Assembly (NCBI RefSeq): GCF_014863545.1
Contig: NZ_CP062260.1
Coordinates: 5,287,501 to 5,351,500, forward strand
Length of the DNA: 64,000 nt
Direction: 5' to 3'
DNA from: Paenibacillus sp. JNUCC32
Lineage (GTDB): Bacteria > Bacillota > Bacilli > Paenibacillales > Paenibacillaceae
Both the position numbers and the translations under genes were made by a program. Under the pieces are notes generated by a model that was not told the DNA's origin, searched no databases, and saw nothing but the letters and a program-made list of their open reading frames with translations. This document shows positions 8,984 to 16,792 of the stretch, piece by piece (positions within the stretch are counted from its first letter, which is position 1; each line of letters starts with the position of its first letter).

Positions 8984-10654
8984 CTACTGTCTGACAGGCG
9001 GCTGACGCTCCGGATTCTCGATATCGGAGAGTTCTTTTTTGCGTTCCTTGAGCATGGCTTCGAATTTGGCGTCAATATCCGCCTGGTACTGCTTCAGCAG
9101 CTGATCCACATCGATTTCATCGTTGAAGTATTTGGAGATCAGGCCGATATAGCTCTGCACGGACGGCTGATAGTCATGGAGACCGCGGGCCAACACGTTG
9201 CCCGGGCTGTTCAGCCCTTCCGTATTCCCGATCGCGTCAAACGATTCGAACGTCTTCTTCATTTCTTCCGGCAGCTCGATGTCGTTAAGCAGCGGCGCGC
9301 CGTTCAAGGAGGCGTCTTTGGAATTCTGGATAGCTTCCAGGTACACTTTATATCCTTCCGGGCTGGTCAAATACATCATGAAATCCACGTTCAGGGCCGT
9401 TTGCTCCGCATTCTTCTTCACGAAGCCGTAGAAGCCGGTGTAGATGTGAATCGTTCTCGCCGGAGCCTGGACCAGCTCCCCTTCCATGGAAGGCATGTTG
9501 AAGAATCCGAAGTCGAAGGATTTCACGCCGCCGCTCTCTCCCGTTTTTTCCGCATCGGCAAAATCCTTGGGAAGCTGCCAATAGGAGGACGGAAGCGCGA
9601 CCATGGTTGCGGCCTTGCCTGTCAGGAAGAGCTTGTAGGCCTGCTCCTCGGACATGCCCATGAAACCGTCCGGGGCATAACCGAACAAGGTTTTCAGATT
9701 TGTCATGACTTCGCGCCACGCCGGATTGCCCTCGACTTTATACGGGCCGACTTTGTTTTTGATCGCCTGGTACATTCGCAGCTCGTTCGTCGATACTTTG
9801 GAACGGGAATCGTTGTACGGGTCGCTCAGGTCGAACTTCCAGTTATCGTCGATGTTTGGCATGTACGTATAATCTTCCGGCTTTGATTTGATCAGCTCCA
9901 CGTAATCGCGGAAGTACTGGTCCGGATAAATGCGCATGAGCCAGCCCGCCTGACCGCTCCACAGGGAGAGCGCGTTGCCGCCGATCGTGAACGGGATATA
10001 ACCCGCCGCCTTTAGTTTGTCGTAGGTCGCGATGAGTTCATCGAACGTTTTAGGGGTATCGGTAATCCCCGCTTTCTCGAACATCTCTTTGTTGTACATC
10101 CAGAGGATTTGAACCGATTCAAAGTTAAGCGCTTGCAAAGTTTGTAGGTTAGGGTCATCCAGATTAACGCCCATGCCGTCCAAGTTGAAGCTTTCCTTCC
10201 AGAGCTTTCCGGTGTAGGGGTTCTCCGTCTCCAGCCAAGGCTTGAAGTCCACGAATTTCTGGTCTTCGTTCAGGTCGCTGTTTTCATTCGTGTTCACAAA
10301 ATCGGCCTCCGGCTCTCCGGCGGCAAACTGAGCCTGCAGCCATTCGCGGTAACCCTCGGCCGGCTTGATATCCACGACGACCTTCACGTCCGGATGCTTA
10401 GCCATGTAAGCGTCGGCTACCTTGCCCCAAACCTCGGCTGAGGCACCGCGCAAGGATATTTGGATCGTGCCGCTTTTAGGTTTTTCCGTATCTTCTCCGG
10501 CTGGTTCGGCTGGTGTTTTGTTATCCGTTGGGGTAGGCTGTTCGGATGGTGACGGGCTGGCGGTATTGGGTCCGCTGCTGGTACAGCCCGCTGCGATGAT
10601 GATCATTAGTGAGGAAATCAAAATGAGGCTTACGATTTTTCTAAAATGGATCAT
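8984..10654 (-). CDS. Sugar ABC transporter solute-binding lipoprotein
   Basis: About 556 residues. The N-terminus is a lipoprotein signal (IVSLILISSLMIIIAAGC) with the lipobox Cys near residue 24. A Ser/Pro/Thr-rich spacer follows, then a family 1-type binding fold (GTIQISLRGASAEVWGKVAD). It is exported and lipid-anchored, and delivers an oligosaccharide to the two permeases downstream. The longest frame begins at GTG 10663, but the AGGGGAG site abuts that codon. It is eight bases before ATG 10654, which is therefore the start. A near-perfect cre box and a LacI-type operator lie upstream, indicating induction by substrate and catabolite repression. It is the first gene of the import/GH78 operon. 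The ligand is not evident from the sequence; rhamnose-containing oligosaccharides are suggested by the GH78 neighbours. Confidence 0.93.
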   Translation of the reverse strand: MIHFRKIVSLILISSLMIIIAAGCTSSGPNTASPSPSEQPTPTDNKTPAEPAGEDTEKPKSGTIQISLRGASAEVWGKVADAYMAKHPDVKVVVDIKPAEGYREWLQAQFAAGEPEADFVNTNENSDLNEDQKFVDFKPWLETENPYTGKLWKESFNLDGMGVNLDDPNLQTLQALNFESVQILWMYNKEMFEKAGITDTPKTFDELIATYDKLKAAGYIPFTIGGNALSLWSGQAGWLMRIYPDQYFRDYVELIKSKPEDYTYMPNIDDNWKFDLSDPYNDSRSKVSTNELRMYQAIKNKVGPYKVEGNPAWREVMTNLKTLFGYAPDGFMGMSEEQAYKLFLTGKAATMVALPSSYWQLPKDFADAEKTGESGGVKSFDFGFFNMPSMEGELVQAPARTIHIYTGFYGFVKKNAEQTALNVDFMMYLTSPEGYKVYLEAIQNSKDASLNGAPLLNDIELPEEMKKTFESFDAIGNTEGLNSPGNVLARGLHDYQPSVQSYIGLISKYFNDEIDVDQLLKQYQADIDAKFEAMLKERKKELSDIENPERQPPVRQ

Positions 10655-10679
10655 GACGTTCACTCCCCTAAGCGTTTAA

Positions 10680-10693
10680 TGAATTCGCTTACA
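10680..10693 (-). promoter_or_regulatory. CcpA cre box upstream of the sugar ABC operon
   Basis: Read on the minus strand this is TGTAAGCGAATTCA, matching the cre consensus TGWAANCGNTNWCA at all but one defined position. It lies in the leader about 25-40 bases before the binding-protein start, where bound CcpA would block transcription. Catabolite repression is inferred. Confidence 0.6.
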
Positions 10694-10751
10694 TTTATGT
10701 GAAGTCTTAGATGTCTAAATTGGACCCGCATCACTCCCTTCAAGGTTAACA

Positions 10752-10775
10752 GGGTGCAAAAACGTTTTTGCACCC
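10752..10775. promoter_or_regulatory. Palindromic LacI-family operator
   Basis: Perfect 24-bp palindrome with core TGCAAAAACGTTTTTGCA and a central CG, the hallmark of LacI/GalR operators. It sits about 100 bp upstream of the binding-protein gene and just downstream of the lacI-family gene stop. The same core recurs at 12002-12029 on the other side of the regulator gene, which supports it as the regulator's own site. No T-run follows the palindrome on either strand, so a terminator role is unlikely. Confidence 0.75.
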
Positions 10776-10812
10776 TTCAAAAAAAAGAATCGTCCAACGA
10801 AAATATCCGTTT

Positions 10813-11829
10813 TCAGGTCGATTCTCTTTCAATGACGGTACACGGCAAAACGATCGTCTGAATATCGTCAAAACGAATTTCGCCGTCAATCAGCTGCATT
10901 AACAGCTTCGCTGCTTCCAGGCCCATCTGCCGCATCGGCAGCTCGATCGATGTAATGGATGGCCGGGCCAACTGGGACACGGCCGTGTTATCGAATCCGA
11001 TCACCGCCAGGTCCTCCGGCACCATGTAACCCAGCTCCTGAGCCTTCTCGACGACGCGGGAAGCGATCACGTCGCGTCCGGCGATGATGGCGGTAGGAGG
11101 CTCGACTCTGTTCAGCAGCTTCTCCGTTTCCGTATACCCGCTGTCTTCTTCGAAGGAACCGATCTCCACCAGCCGCTCATCGAACCCGTCGCCTAATTCC
11201 TCCATGGCCTGGCGGTAGCCGTTATACCGGTCCAGCGAGGCATCCACTTCCAGCGAGCATGGGGTGATGAGCGCAATCCGGCGATGACCCTTGCCGATCA
11301 GATATTTAACGGCTTCATAGGCGCCTTGCTCGTTATCCGCATTGACGCTGTGACACACCCCGGGCATGGTCGGCCTCCCGAGCAGGACAAAAGGAAACCG
11401 GTTCTTGATCAGCTCCCCATACGGCTGGTTAATGGCCGCCCCCATCAGGATCAGCCCATCCGCCGATTGCTTGCGGTAGACGTCCAGCAGGTGATCCGCC
11501 AATTTATTCGTACTCGGCTTCTGAAAGGACAGCAGCAAATCGTAATTGTTGTCTCCCGTCGCCTCCCCAAGTCCCTTGACGACGTCGAGGAGAATGGTAT
11601 TCTCCAAACCGTCCACCGTATCCTCGACCACCAGGCCGATGTTGTTCGTCTTCTTCGTAACCAATCCGCGCGCGGATTGGTTCGGCCGATAATTCAGCTT
11701 CTCGATTGCATCGAATATCCGCTTCTTGGTCGCTTCCGCTACATGCGCGGAGCCATTGACCGCAAACGACACGGTACAAACCGCTACGCCGGCCTCACGG
11801 GCGACGTCTTTTATGGTTGCTGCCATCAT
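10813..11829 (-). CDS. LacI-family transcriptional regulator
   Basis: About 338 residues. The N-terminal helix-turn-helix is AATIKDVAREAGVAVCTVSF, followed by the hinge helix region RPNQSARGLVTKKTN and a periplasmic-binding-type effector domain. The stretch PEDLAVIGFDNTAVSQLARP is typical of the family C-terminal lobe. It probably represses the sugar ABC / GH78 operon directly downstream on the same strand and the divergent GH20-like gene, with the inducer likely an imported sugar. Matching palindromes with a central CG stand on both sides of the gene. Three close ATGs exist (11835, 11829, 11826). AAGG lies six bases from 11829, which I take as the start. A perfect cre match at 11914-11927 lies in its upstream region, suggesting CcpA control. 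Confidence 0.93.
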   Translation of the reverse strand: MMAATIKDVAREAGVAVCTVSFAVNGSAHVAEATKKRIFDAIEKLNYRPNQSARGLVTKKTNNIGLVVEDTVDGLENTILLDVVKGLGEATGDNNYDLLLSFQKPSTNKLADHLLDVYRKQSADGLILMGAAINQPYGELIKNRFPFVLLGRPTMPGVCHSVNADNEQGAYEAVKYLIGKGHRRIALITPCSLEVDASLDRYNGYRQAMEELGDGFDERLVEIGSFEEDSGYTETEKLLNRVEPPTAIIAGRDVIASRVVEKAQELGYMVPEDLAVIGFDNTAVSQLARPSITSIELPMRQMGLEAAKLLMQLIDGEIRFDDIQTIVLPCTVIEREST

Positions 11830-11913
11830 GATCATCCTTATCCAAAATTATAGGAAAGCATTTAATTAGACTATAAATGCAGAACTGTAAAACCGCAGAG
11901 TTCCAACTACTTA

Positions 11914-11927
11914 TGTAAACGCTATCA
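11914..11927 (+). promoter_or_regulatory. CcpA cre box between lacI-family gene and GH20 gene
   Basis: TGTAAACGCTATCA matches the cre consensus TGWAANCGNTNWCA at every defined position. It lies about 85 bp upstream of the regulator start and 75 bp before the double operator of the GH20 gene, so it could affect either transcript. Confidence 0.65.
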
Positions 11928-12003
11928 GGTATTAGCCGATTACGGCGTTATCGCGTTGAAGAAAGAATCGCCGAATGACGCAATGATTGATGTTCTCTTG
12001 ATG

Positions 12004-12029
12004 CAAAACGTTTTTGCAAAAACGTTTTG
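12004..12029. promoter_or_regulatory. Double LacI-family operator at the GH20 gene promoter
   Basis: A 26-bp perfect palindrome that contains two overlapping operator cores, TGCAAAACGTTTTTGCA from 12002 and TGCAAAAACGTTTTGTA from 12014. Their centres are about 12 bp apart, close to one helical turn. It is immediately followed by TATAAAAT (12032-12039), so it probably overlaps the promoter of the GH20-like gene. The core is the same as at 10752-10775. Confidence 0.7.
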
Positions 12030-12198
12030 TATATAAAATACACCGGGTTATCGGCAGTGTCAATCCTGTTTTTTGTTCTTATTTTATCTATTTCGTAAAT
12101 GAATAGCTCGTCAACGAACCGCTGTACGTTTGATATAGGTCCGTGATAACTCCTCTAACTTTGCAAACAAAGGATTGATTTCCAGCGGCGATTCCCAT

Positions 12199-12234
12199 AA
12201 CATTAAACATTATAATGATATAATGTTTAATGTT
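12199..12234. promoter_or_regulatory. 36-bp AT-rich perfect palindrome upstream of the GH20 gene
   Basis: Sixteen-base arms (AACATTAAACATTATA and its exact complement) with a four-base centre ATGA. It ends 30 bases before the start codon and contains two TATAAT hexamers. It could be an operator of a second regulator overlapping a promoter, or a leader hairpin controlling access to the ribosome site. It is unrelated in sequence to the LacI-type operators nearby. Confidence 0.55.
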
Positions 12235-12264
12235 CGCAAAATCATGGATGCAGGGGGATTTCAT

Positions 12265-14181
12265 ATGAAATTTCGTTTCGAGGGCGCTGTTACGGATGTC
12301 ATGCCAGGCATTGAGCTGCTGCTGGATGAGCTTGGCGTCGAACTTTTGGAAAACGGCATCCCCGTTGAGGTAGCCTTGTCCGATGGCGATCTGGAGGTCG
12401 GCAGGGACCGAGACCGCGCCTATATTCGTTACGGACGAAAACATCAATTTTTCCGGGGACTCGGCCTGCTGGTTCAACATAGCCGCCAAAGCGATTCGTT
12501 CCACCTTCACGAACGCCAGCAATTTGACCAAATCGGCCCGATGTTCGACCTGTCCCGCAACGCCGTGCTGACCATGGACAGCTTTAAGCTCATGCTGAAT
12601 AAAATGGCCCTGATGGGCATGAACAGCGTGATGCTGTACATGGAGGACACCTACCAGATCGAAGGCGAGCCGTATTTCGGTTATATGCGCGGTCGCTACA
12701 CGCAGGCGGAGCTGAAAGAGATGGACGATTATGCCGATCAATTCGGCATCGAGGCTTTTCCAAGCATCCAAACCTTGGCGCACCTGGAGGAGTTCCTGAA
12801 GTGGGAGCCCATCAAGCATTACCGCGATACGAAGGGTGCCCTGCTCGTCGGCAGCGAGCAGACCGATTCCCTGATTGAACGGATGATCGAGGCTGCCAGC
12901 GCTCCGTTCCGCAGCAACAAGATTCATATCGGGATGGACGAAGCGGAGGAGCTCGGACGTGGTAAATATTTGGATCACAACGGTTATGTGAGCCGTTTCG
13001 ACATTATGATCGCCCATCTGGACAAAGTCCTGGCTGCCGTTCGCAAGCGCGGCCTGAAGCCGATGATGTGGAGCGACATGTTCCTGAAGCTCGCTGCCGG
13101 CGGAGGCGGCGATGCGGCGTATTACGACAAGGACACCTCGATCCCGGAGGATATGGCCCGCCGCATCCCGAAGGATGTGGACATGGTGTACTGGGATTAT
13201 ACCCACATGGAGCCGGCGGACTATGAGAAGCTGATCGCCAATCACCGCCCGCTGGGCTGCAACCTCGTGTTTGCCGGAGCCGTCTGGATCTTTAACACAT
13301 TCGGCGTCAACTACGGGTTGTCCCTGAACGCATCGAATGTTGCGCTTCAAGTGTGCAAGCAGGAAGGAATCCGCGAGGTATACGCCACGATGTGGGGCGA
13401 CGACGGCAACGAAGGAAATCCGTTCGCGGCGCTGCTCGGTCTGCAGCTTTATGCCGAGCATGCCTACTCGGAACAGGAGCCTTCCCCGGCTCAGTTGGCG
13501 GAACGGGTGAAATTCTGTACGGGCATCGACATGGAGTCGTTCCTCCTGCTGAAGGATCTGGACGAGATTCCCGGCCAGGAGCCGAACAACGCCAAGCAGA
13601 GCAACCCGTCGAAATTTTTGCTGTATCAGGATGTGCTCCTCGGGATGTTCGACAAACAGATCGAAGGCCTGGACCTCTCGAACCACTATGCCGAGCTGGA
13701 GCAAAACCTGCGCGCGAAGCGCGATAGCACAGCCGAACTGGACTATCTGTTCGAGATGCCGGAGAAGCTGAGCGCCGTCCTCAAACGCAAGAGCGAAATC
13801 GGCATTCTGCTGAGGCAAGCCTATGATGCCAAGGACGTCGATACCTTAAGGCATATGGCCAAGAACGTGCTCCCTGCCATCTCCAAAGCCGTGCAAGAGC
13901 TGCGCATTGCCCACCGTACGCAGTGGCATCGGATGTTCAAGCCCTTCGGCTGGGAGGTCATCGATATCCGCTATGGAGGCGTCATCACCCGCCTGGAAAC
14001 CGCATCGTTCCGCATTCTGGAATACGTGGAGGGACGGACGGCACGGATCGAGGAGCTAGAGCAGGAACGGCTGGTGTTCAGCACGACCAACCGCGACAAC
14101 CACAAGGGCGTCGGCTGGTGCAGCCATTATTACCGCATGGCTTCGCCGAACGTGTTCTACCATGTCCTGAATCCTTTTTAA
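12265..14181 (+). CDS. GH20-like beta-N-acetylhexosaminidase
   Basis: 638 residues without a signal peptide, so probably cytoplasmic. The TIM barrel carries the GH20 catalytic pair Asp-Glu in NKIHIGMDEAEELGRG, near residue 240. Earlier barrel strands include MFDLSRNAVLTMDSFKLMLN, and MMWSDMFLKL follows. Overall it resembles GcnA-type intracellular hexosaminidases. It should release terminal GlcNAc or GalNAc from imported oligosaccharides. The frame is open further upstream, but AGGGGG at 12252-12257 is seven bases before ATG 12265, which fixes the start. Transcription is divergent from the LacI-family regulator, with a double operator upstream, so it is probably co-regulated with the GH78 operon. 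A sulfatase is convergent with it across a shared terminator. The substrate is inferred to be an amino-sugar glycan. Confidence 0.87.
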   Translation: MKFRFEGAVTDVMPGIELLLDELGVELLENGIPVEVALSDGDLEVGRDRDRAYIRYGRKHQFFRGLGLLVQHSRQSDSFHLHERQQFDQIGPMFDLSRNAVLTMDSFKLMLNKMALMGMNSVMLYMEDTYQIEGEPYFGYMRGRYTQAELKEMDDYADQFGIEAFPSIQTLAHLEEFLKWEPIKHYRDTKGALLVGSEQTDSLIERMIEAASAPFRSNKIHIGMDEAEELGRGKYLDHNGYVSRFDIMIAHLDKVLAAVRKRGLKPMMWSDMFLKLAAGGGGDAAYYDKDTSIPEDMARRIPKDVDMVYWDYTHMEPADYEKLIANHRPLGCNLVFAGAVWIFNTFGVNYGLSLNASNVALQVCKQEGIREVYATMWGDDGNEGNPFAALLGLQLYAEHAYSEQEPSPAQLAERVKFCTGIDMESFLLLKDLDEIPGQEPNNAKQSNPSKFLLYQDVLLGMFDKQIEGLDLSNHYAELEQNLRAKRDSTAELDYLFEMPEKLSAVLKRKSEIGILLRQAYDAKDVDTLRHMAKNVLPAISKAVQELRIAHRTQWHRMFKPFGWEVIDIRYGGVITRLETASFRILEYVEGRTARIEELEQERLVFSTTNRDNHKGVGWCSHYYRMASPNVFYHVLNPF

Positions 14182-14230
14182 GGGTTCCGGCTGTCGGATT
14201 CTGCTGATGCCCTGTCATCAACACATAATA

Positions 14231-14258
14231 AAAAGCCCCGGTTGCCGGGGCTTTTTTT
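14231..14258. terminator. Bidirectional intrinsic terminator
   Basis: Stem AGCCCCGG / CCGGGGCT with a TTG loop, seven Ts on the plus side and an A-run on the other, serving both the GH20-like gene and the convergent sulfatase gene. Confidence 0.9.
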
Positions 14259-14299
14259 GCATTTATCGCTGAGGCTTAGGCGATATGCTCTATTCACGC

Positions 14300-15625
14300 T
14301 CAGGATCCGTGCCGCTGCACTTCCTCATACCAGTCTCGCACATCCCGGCTAAGCCGTTCCACGATCTCCGGGTAACGGTCCGCCAGGTTGGAGCGCTCCC
14401 CGGGATCCCTGGACAGATCGGACAGGTGAATCTGATCCGGAACCACCCGGTCAAAATCGAGTTTTCCGTTCAGCACCAGCTTCCAATCCCCTTCCCGGAC
14501 AGCCAGTTGGCCTTGATACTCCCAGAACAACTGCTTATGCGGCGACGGCTCGCGCATTTGCAGCATTTCCTTCAGGCTGCTTCCATCCAGCGGTATGCCT
14601 TTAAGCGGTCCTGCCGCCGGATCGACGCCGGCCAGATCCAAAAAGGTCGGTGCGATGTCCATCATAGCCGCCACTTCATCTCGCACTTGTCCGCCTTCCC
14701 ATCCGTTCGGCCAGCTCAATATGGCAGGTTCGCGGATTCCGCCCTCGAACAGGCTTGCTTTATGCCCCCGGAAAATCCCCGCGCTTCCCCCGTAATACAC
14801 GTCCTCCGTTCCATCCAGCCAGTTCCGGCTCTCGGAGGACGGTCCGTTATCGCTGGAGAAGAAAATGACCGTATCCTCGTAACAGCCGGCTTGCTTCAGC
14901 GCTCTCACGATCTCCCCGACGCCGTCGTCCACCGCGGCAATCATGGCGGCCATGACCTGCCGATCCCAAGGCAAATGCGCAAACCGGTCCATGTATTCCT
15001 GCGGCGCATGCATCGGATAATGCGGCGCGTTGTACGACGCAAACAAGAAGAACGGAGCCTCCTGCTCCTGCTCCCGCGACCGCTGAATGAAATCAACCGA
15101 TCGTTCCGTGATCAGCTCGGTCATGTACCGGCCGTTCTCCCAAACCTCCGTTTCGTTTTCCCATAGATCATGCAGGGGGTTGACGCCATGGGCTTGGCCC
15201 CAGTAAAAAATGTGCGAGTAAAAATCGACGCAGCCTGCCTTGAATCCGAAAAACTCATCAAATCCATGCGCATTCGGGCTGGTTTCCTCGGACAAGCCCA
15301 AATGCCATTTTCCATACAGCGCCGTCCTGTACCCGGCAGGCTTGAGCGCCTTGGCCAACGTCACCTCGTCCGCAGGCAGTCCATGCGAGCCGCGCTTCGC
15401 CCCCAGAATCTCGCCGACTCCCGCTCGGGCCGGGTACTTGCCCGTCAATAAAGAAGCTCGTGAAGGAGAGCAGACCGGGGAATTCGAATACCAATTCGTA
15501 AAACGAATGCCTTCATCAGCCAACCCGTCCAGATGCGGGGTTTTCACGGTGTCCGAACCGTAGCATCCAAGATCTCCATACCCTAAGTCATCGCAATAAA
15601 TCACGATAAAATTCGGTTGTTTCAT
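14300..15625 (-). CDS. Sulfatase (alkaline-phosphatase superfamily, arylsulfatase type)
   Basis: About 441 residues. It starts with the metal-binding IVIYCDDLGYGDLGCYG. It has the Cys-type sulfatase signature VCSPSRASLLTGKYPAR at about residue 67; the Cys must be converted to formylglycine by a maturation enzyme encoded elsewhere. Later metal or substrate residues are seen in ALYGKWHLG and FFSSDNGPS. There is no signal peptide, so the enzyme is likely cytoplasmic and desulfates imported sugars. The frame is open to 15721, but the conserved fold starts at once after ATG 15625, with AGAGGTG nine bases upstream; ATG 15667 is an alternative. It is divergent from an AraC-type regulator and convergent with a GH20-like gene. 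The pair suggests breakdown of a sulfated amino-sugar glycan. The exact sulfate position attacked is unknown. Confidence 0.9.
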   Translation of the reverse strand: MKQPNFIVIYCDDLGYGDLGCYGSDTVKTPHLDGLADEGIRFTNWYSNSPVCSPSRASLLTGKYPARAGVGEILGAKRGSHGLPADEVTLAKALKPAGYRTALYGKWHLGLSEETSPNAHGFDEFFGFKAGCVDFYSHIFYWGQAHGVNPLHDLWENETEVWENGRYMTELITERSVDFIQRSREQEQEAPFFLFASYNAPHYPMHAPQEYMDRFAHLPWDRQVMAAMIAAVDDGVGEIVRALKQAGCYEDTVIFFSSDNGPSSESRNWLDGTEDVYYGGSAGIFRGHKASLFEGGIREPAILSWPNGWEGGQVRDEVAAMMDIAPTFLDLAGVDPAAGPLKGIPLDGSSLKEMLQMREPSPHKQLFWEYQGQLAVREGDWKLVLNGKLDFDRVVPDQIHLSDLSRDPGERSNLADRYPEIVERLSRDVRDWYEEVQRHGS

Positions 15626-15778
15626 ATCTCCATTCACCTCTACTATGCTCGACTTGTTCCTCATCATCGTACCTTTTGGCGGACGAATACGGAATGCTCC
15701 AGCCTTGCAATCGTTATACAATATGTTGCATCATAGCAATAACAAAAGAAATGATCGCTATAGGCGGAAGGAGGACAC

Positions 15779-16654
15779 ATGAGTTTAACAGTGAATCAGC
15801 GGCCATCCCGAGAAGAATACTTTAACAACCCGGCTCACTTTGAGACACAACTGGGATTATGGATATTCAAATCCGGATCCCACCCCTTTTTCACCGAAAA
15901 AGTCGGTCCCCGGTCCGTCGAATTTTATAGTATACATTTCGTTGCCAGCGGCAGGGTGCGGTTCGGATGGGACGGCAGCAGCATCTCCCTCTCGGAAGGC
16001 GATCTTTTCTGCCTTTTCCCCGGCTCGGTCTATACATATGTCAAGGACTGCGACGAGCCGTCCACCATGATCACCTGGACGGCCTTTATGGGCGAGTTGA
16101 TGCCGTCCATATTGAAGCATGTCGATTTATGTCCGGAACGGCCCTATCGTCAAAATGCCTTCAGGGACGATGCCTTGGCAGTCATCAAGGACATTCAGCG
16201 ATTGCTCCGGCAGCCCCAGCAGGACCATAGCCTTCAGCTGATGTCGCTGGGATTCCAGTTGATCCACAGCATCGATCCCAACCGGGACCAGCACCTCCCC
16301 GCTGCTTCGGCTGCTTCCGACTGGCTCGAGTCCGTGCCCGGATATATGGGGCTTCATTGCACGGAGAACCTGTCCGTGGAGGAGCTTGCCGCCTGGGCCG
16401 GCGTGCATCGCAGTCACTTCACCCGCGCGTTTACCCGCCGATACGGCATCTCTCCGTCCCGCTACATGCAGCAGTTGATCATGGAGAAAGCGACCCGCCT
16501 GTTATCCGCCGAGGGAACCAGCATCACGCAAACCGCTTTATCTCTGGGCTATTCGGATTTGTTTACGTTCTCCCGCGCCTTTACCCGGTATTTCGGAATG
16601 ACGCCAAGCGCATTCGTGAAAGCGAACCGCCCATCATCGAGAACAAGCGAATAA
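15779..16654 (+). CDS. AraC-family transcriptional regulator
   Basis: 291 residues. The N-terminal cupin-like sensor domain includes VEFYSIHFVASGRVRFGWDG and GDLFCLFPGSVYTY. Two helix-turn-helix motifs are at the C-terminus, in LSVEELAAWAGVHRSHFTRA and SITQTALSLGYSDLFTFSRA, ending with the family pattern FGMTPSAF. AAGGAGG sits five bases before ATG 15779. It is divergent from the sulfatase gene with 153 bp between starts. It therefore probably activates that gene in response to a sugar or sulfated sugar. No sensor residues can be assigned from the sequence alone. Confidence 0.93.
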   Translation: MSLTVNQRPSREEYFNNPAHFETQLGLWIFKSGSHPFFTEKVGPRSVEFYSIHFVASGRVRFGWDGSSISLSEGDLFCLFPGSVYTYVKDCDEPSTMITWTAFMGELMPSILKHVDLCPERPYRQNAFRDDALAVIKDIQRLLRQPQQDHSLQLMSLGFQLIHSIDPNRDQHLPAASAASDWLESVPGYMGLHCTENLSVEELAAWAGVHRSHFTRAFTRRYGISPSRYMQQLIMEKATRLLSAEGTSITQTALSLGYSDLFTFSRAFTRYFGMTPSAFVKANRPSSRTSE

Positions 16655-16716
16655 CAGGGAACGGCCATACGATAAACGATAAAGGGATCGCCGTTATCGA
16701 TCCTACAGCAACGAAA

Positions 16717-16744
16717 AGAGGCCATCCGATTAGGGATAGCCTCT
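16717..16744 (-). terminator. Intrinsic terminator of the anti-sigma operon
   Basis: Inverted repeat AGAGGC-ATCC / GGGAT-GCCTCT with one mismatch. On the minus strand it is followed by TTTT, so it ends the sigma/anti-sigma transcript. It may also stop the convergent AraC gene. Confidence 0.65.
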
Positions 16745-16792
16745 AGTCTTATTACATTATCTATTTTTCGTTGTTACAAACGGCAGGACAAC

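Larger units (their letters stand above)
11830..12264. other. Divergent regulatory region, no gene
   Basis: 435 bases between the lacI-family gene and the GH20-like gene. It holds a TATAAT box for the regulator gene (11848-11853, minus strand), a perfect cre match, the double LacI-type operator and a 36-bp AT-rich palindrome just before the GH20 ribosome site. No coding frame in it has a convincing ribosome site. Confidence 0.6.

Noticed and set aside
10752..10775. Palindrome considered as terminator of the lacI-family gene
   Set aside because: No T-run follows on either strand, and the same core recurs at the divergent promoter, so operator is the better reading.
12088..13818. Long minus-strand frame of 576 codons opposite the GH20-like gene
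   Set aside because: It is the mirror frame of a GC-rich real gene; composition is His/Val/Leu/Gln-rich with no domain, and there is no ribosome site.
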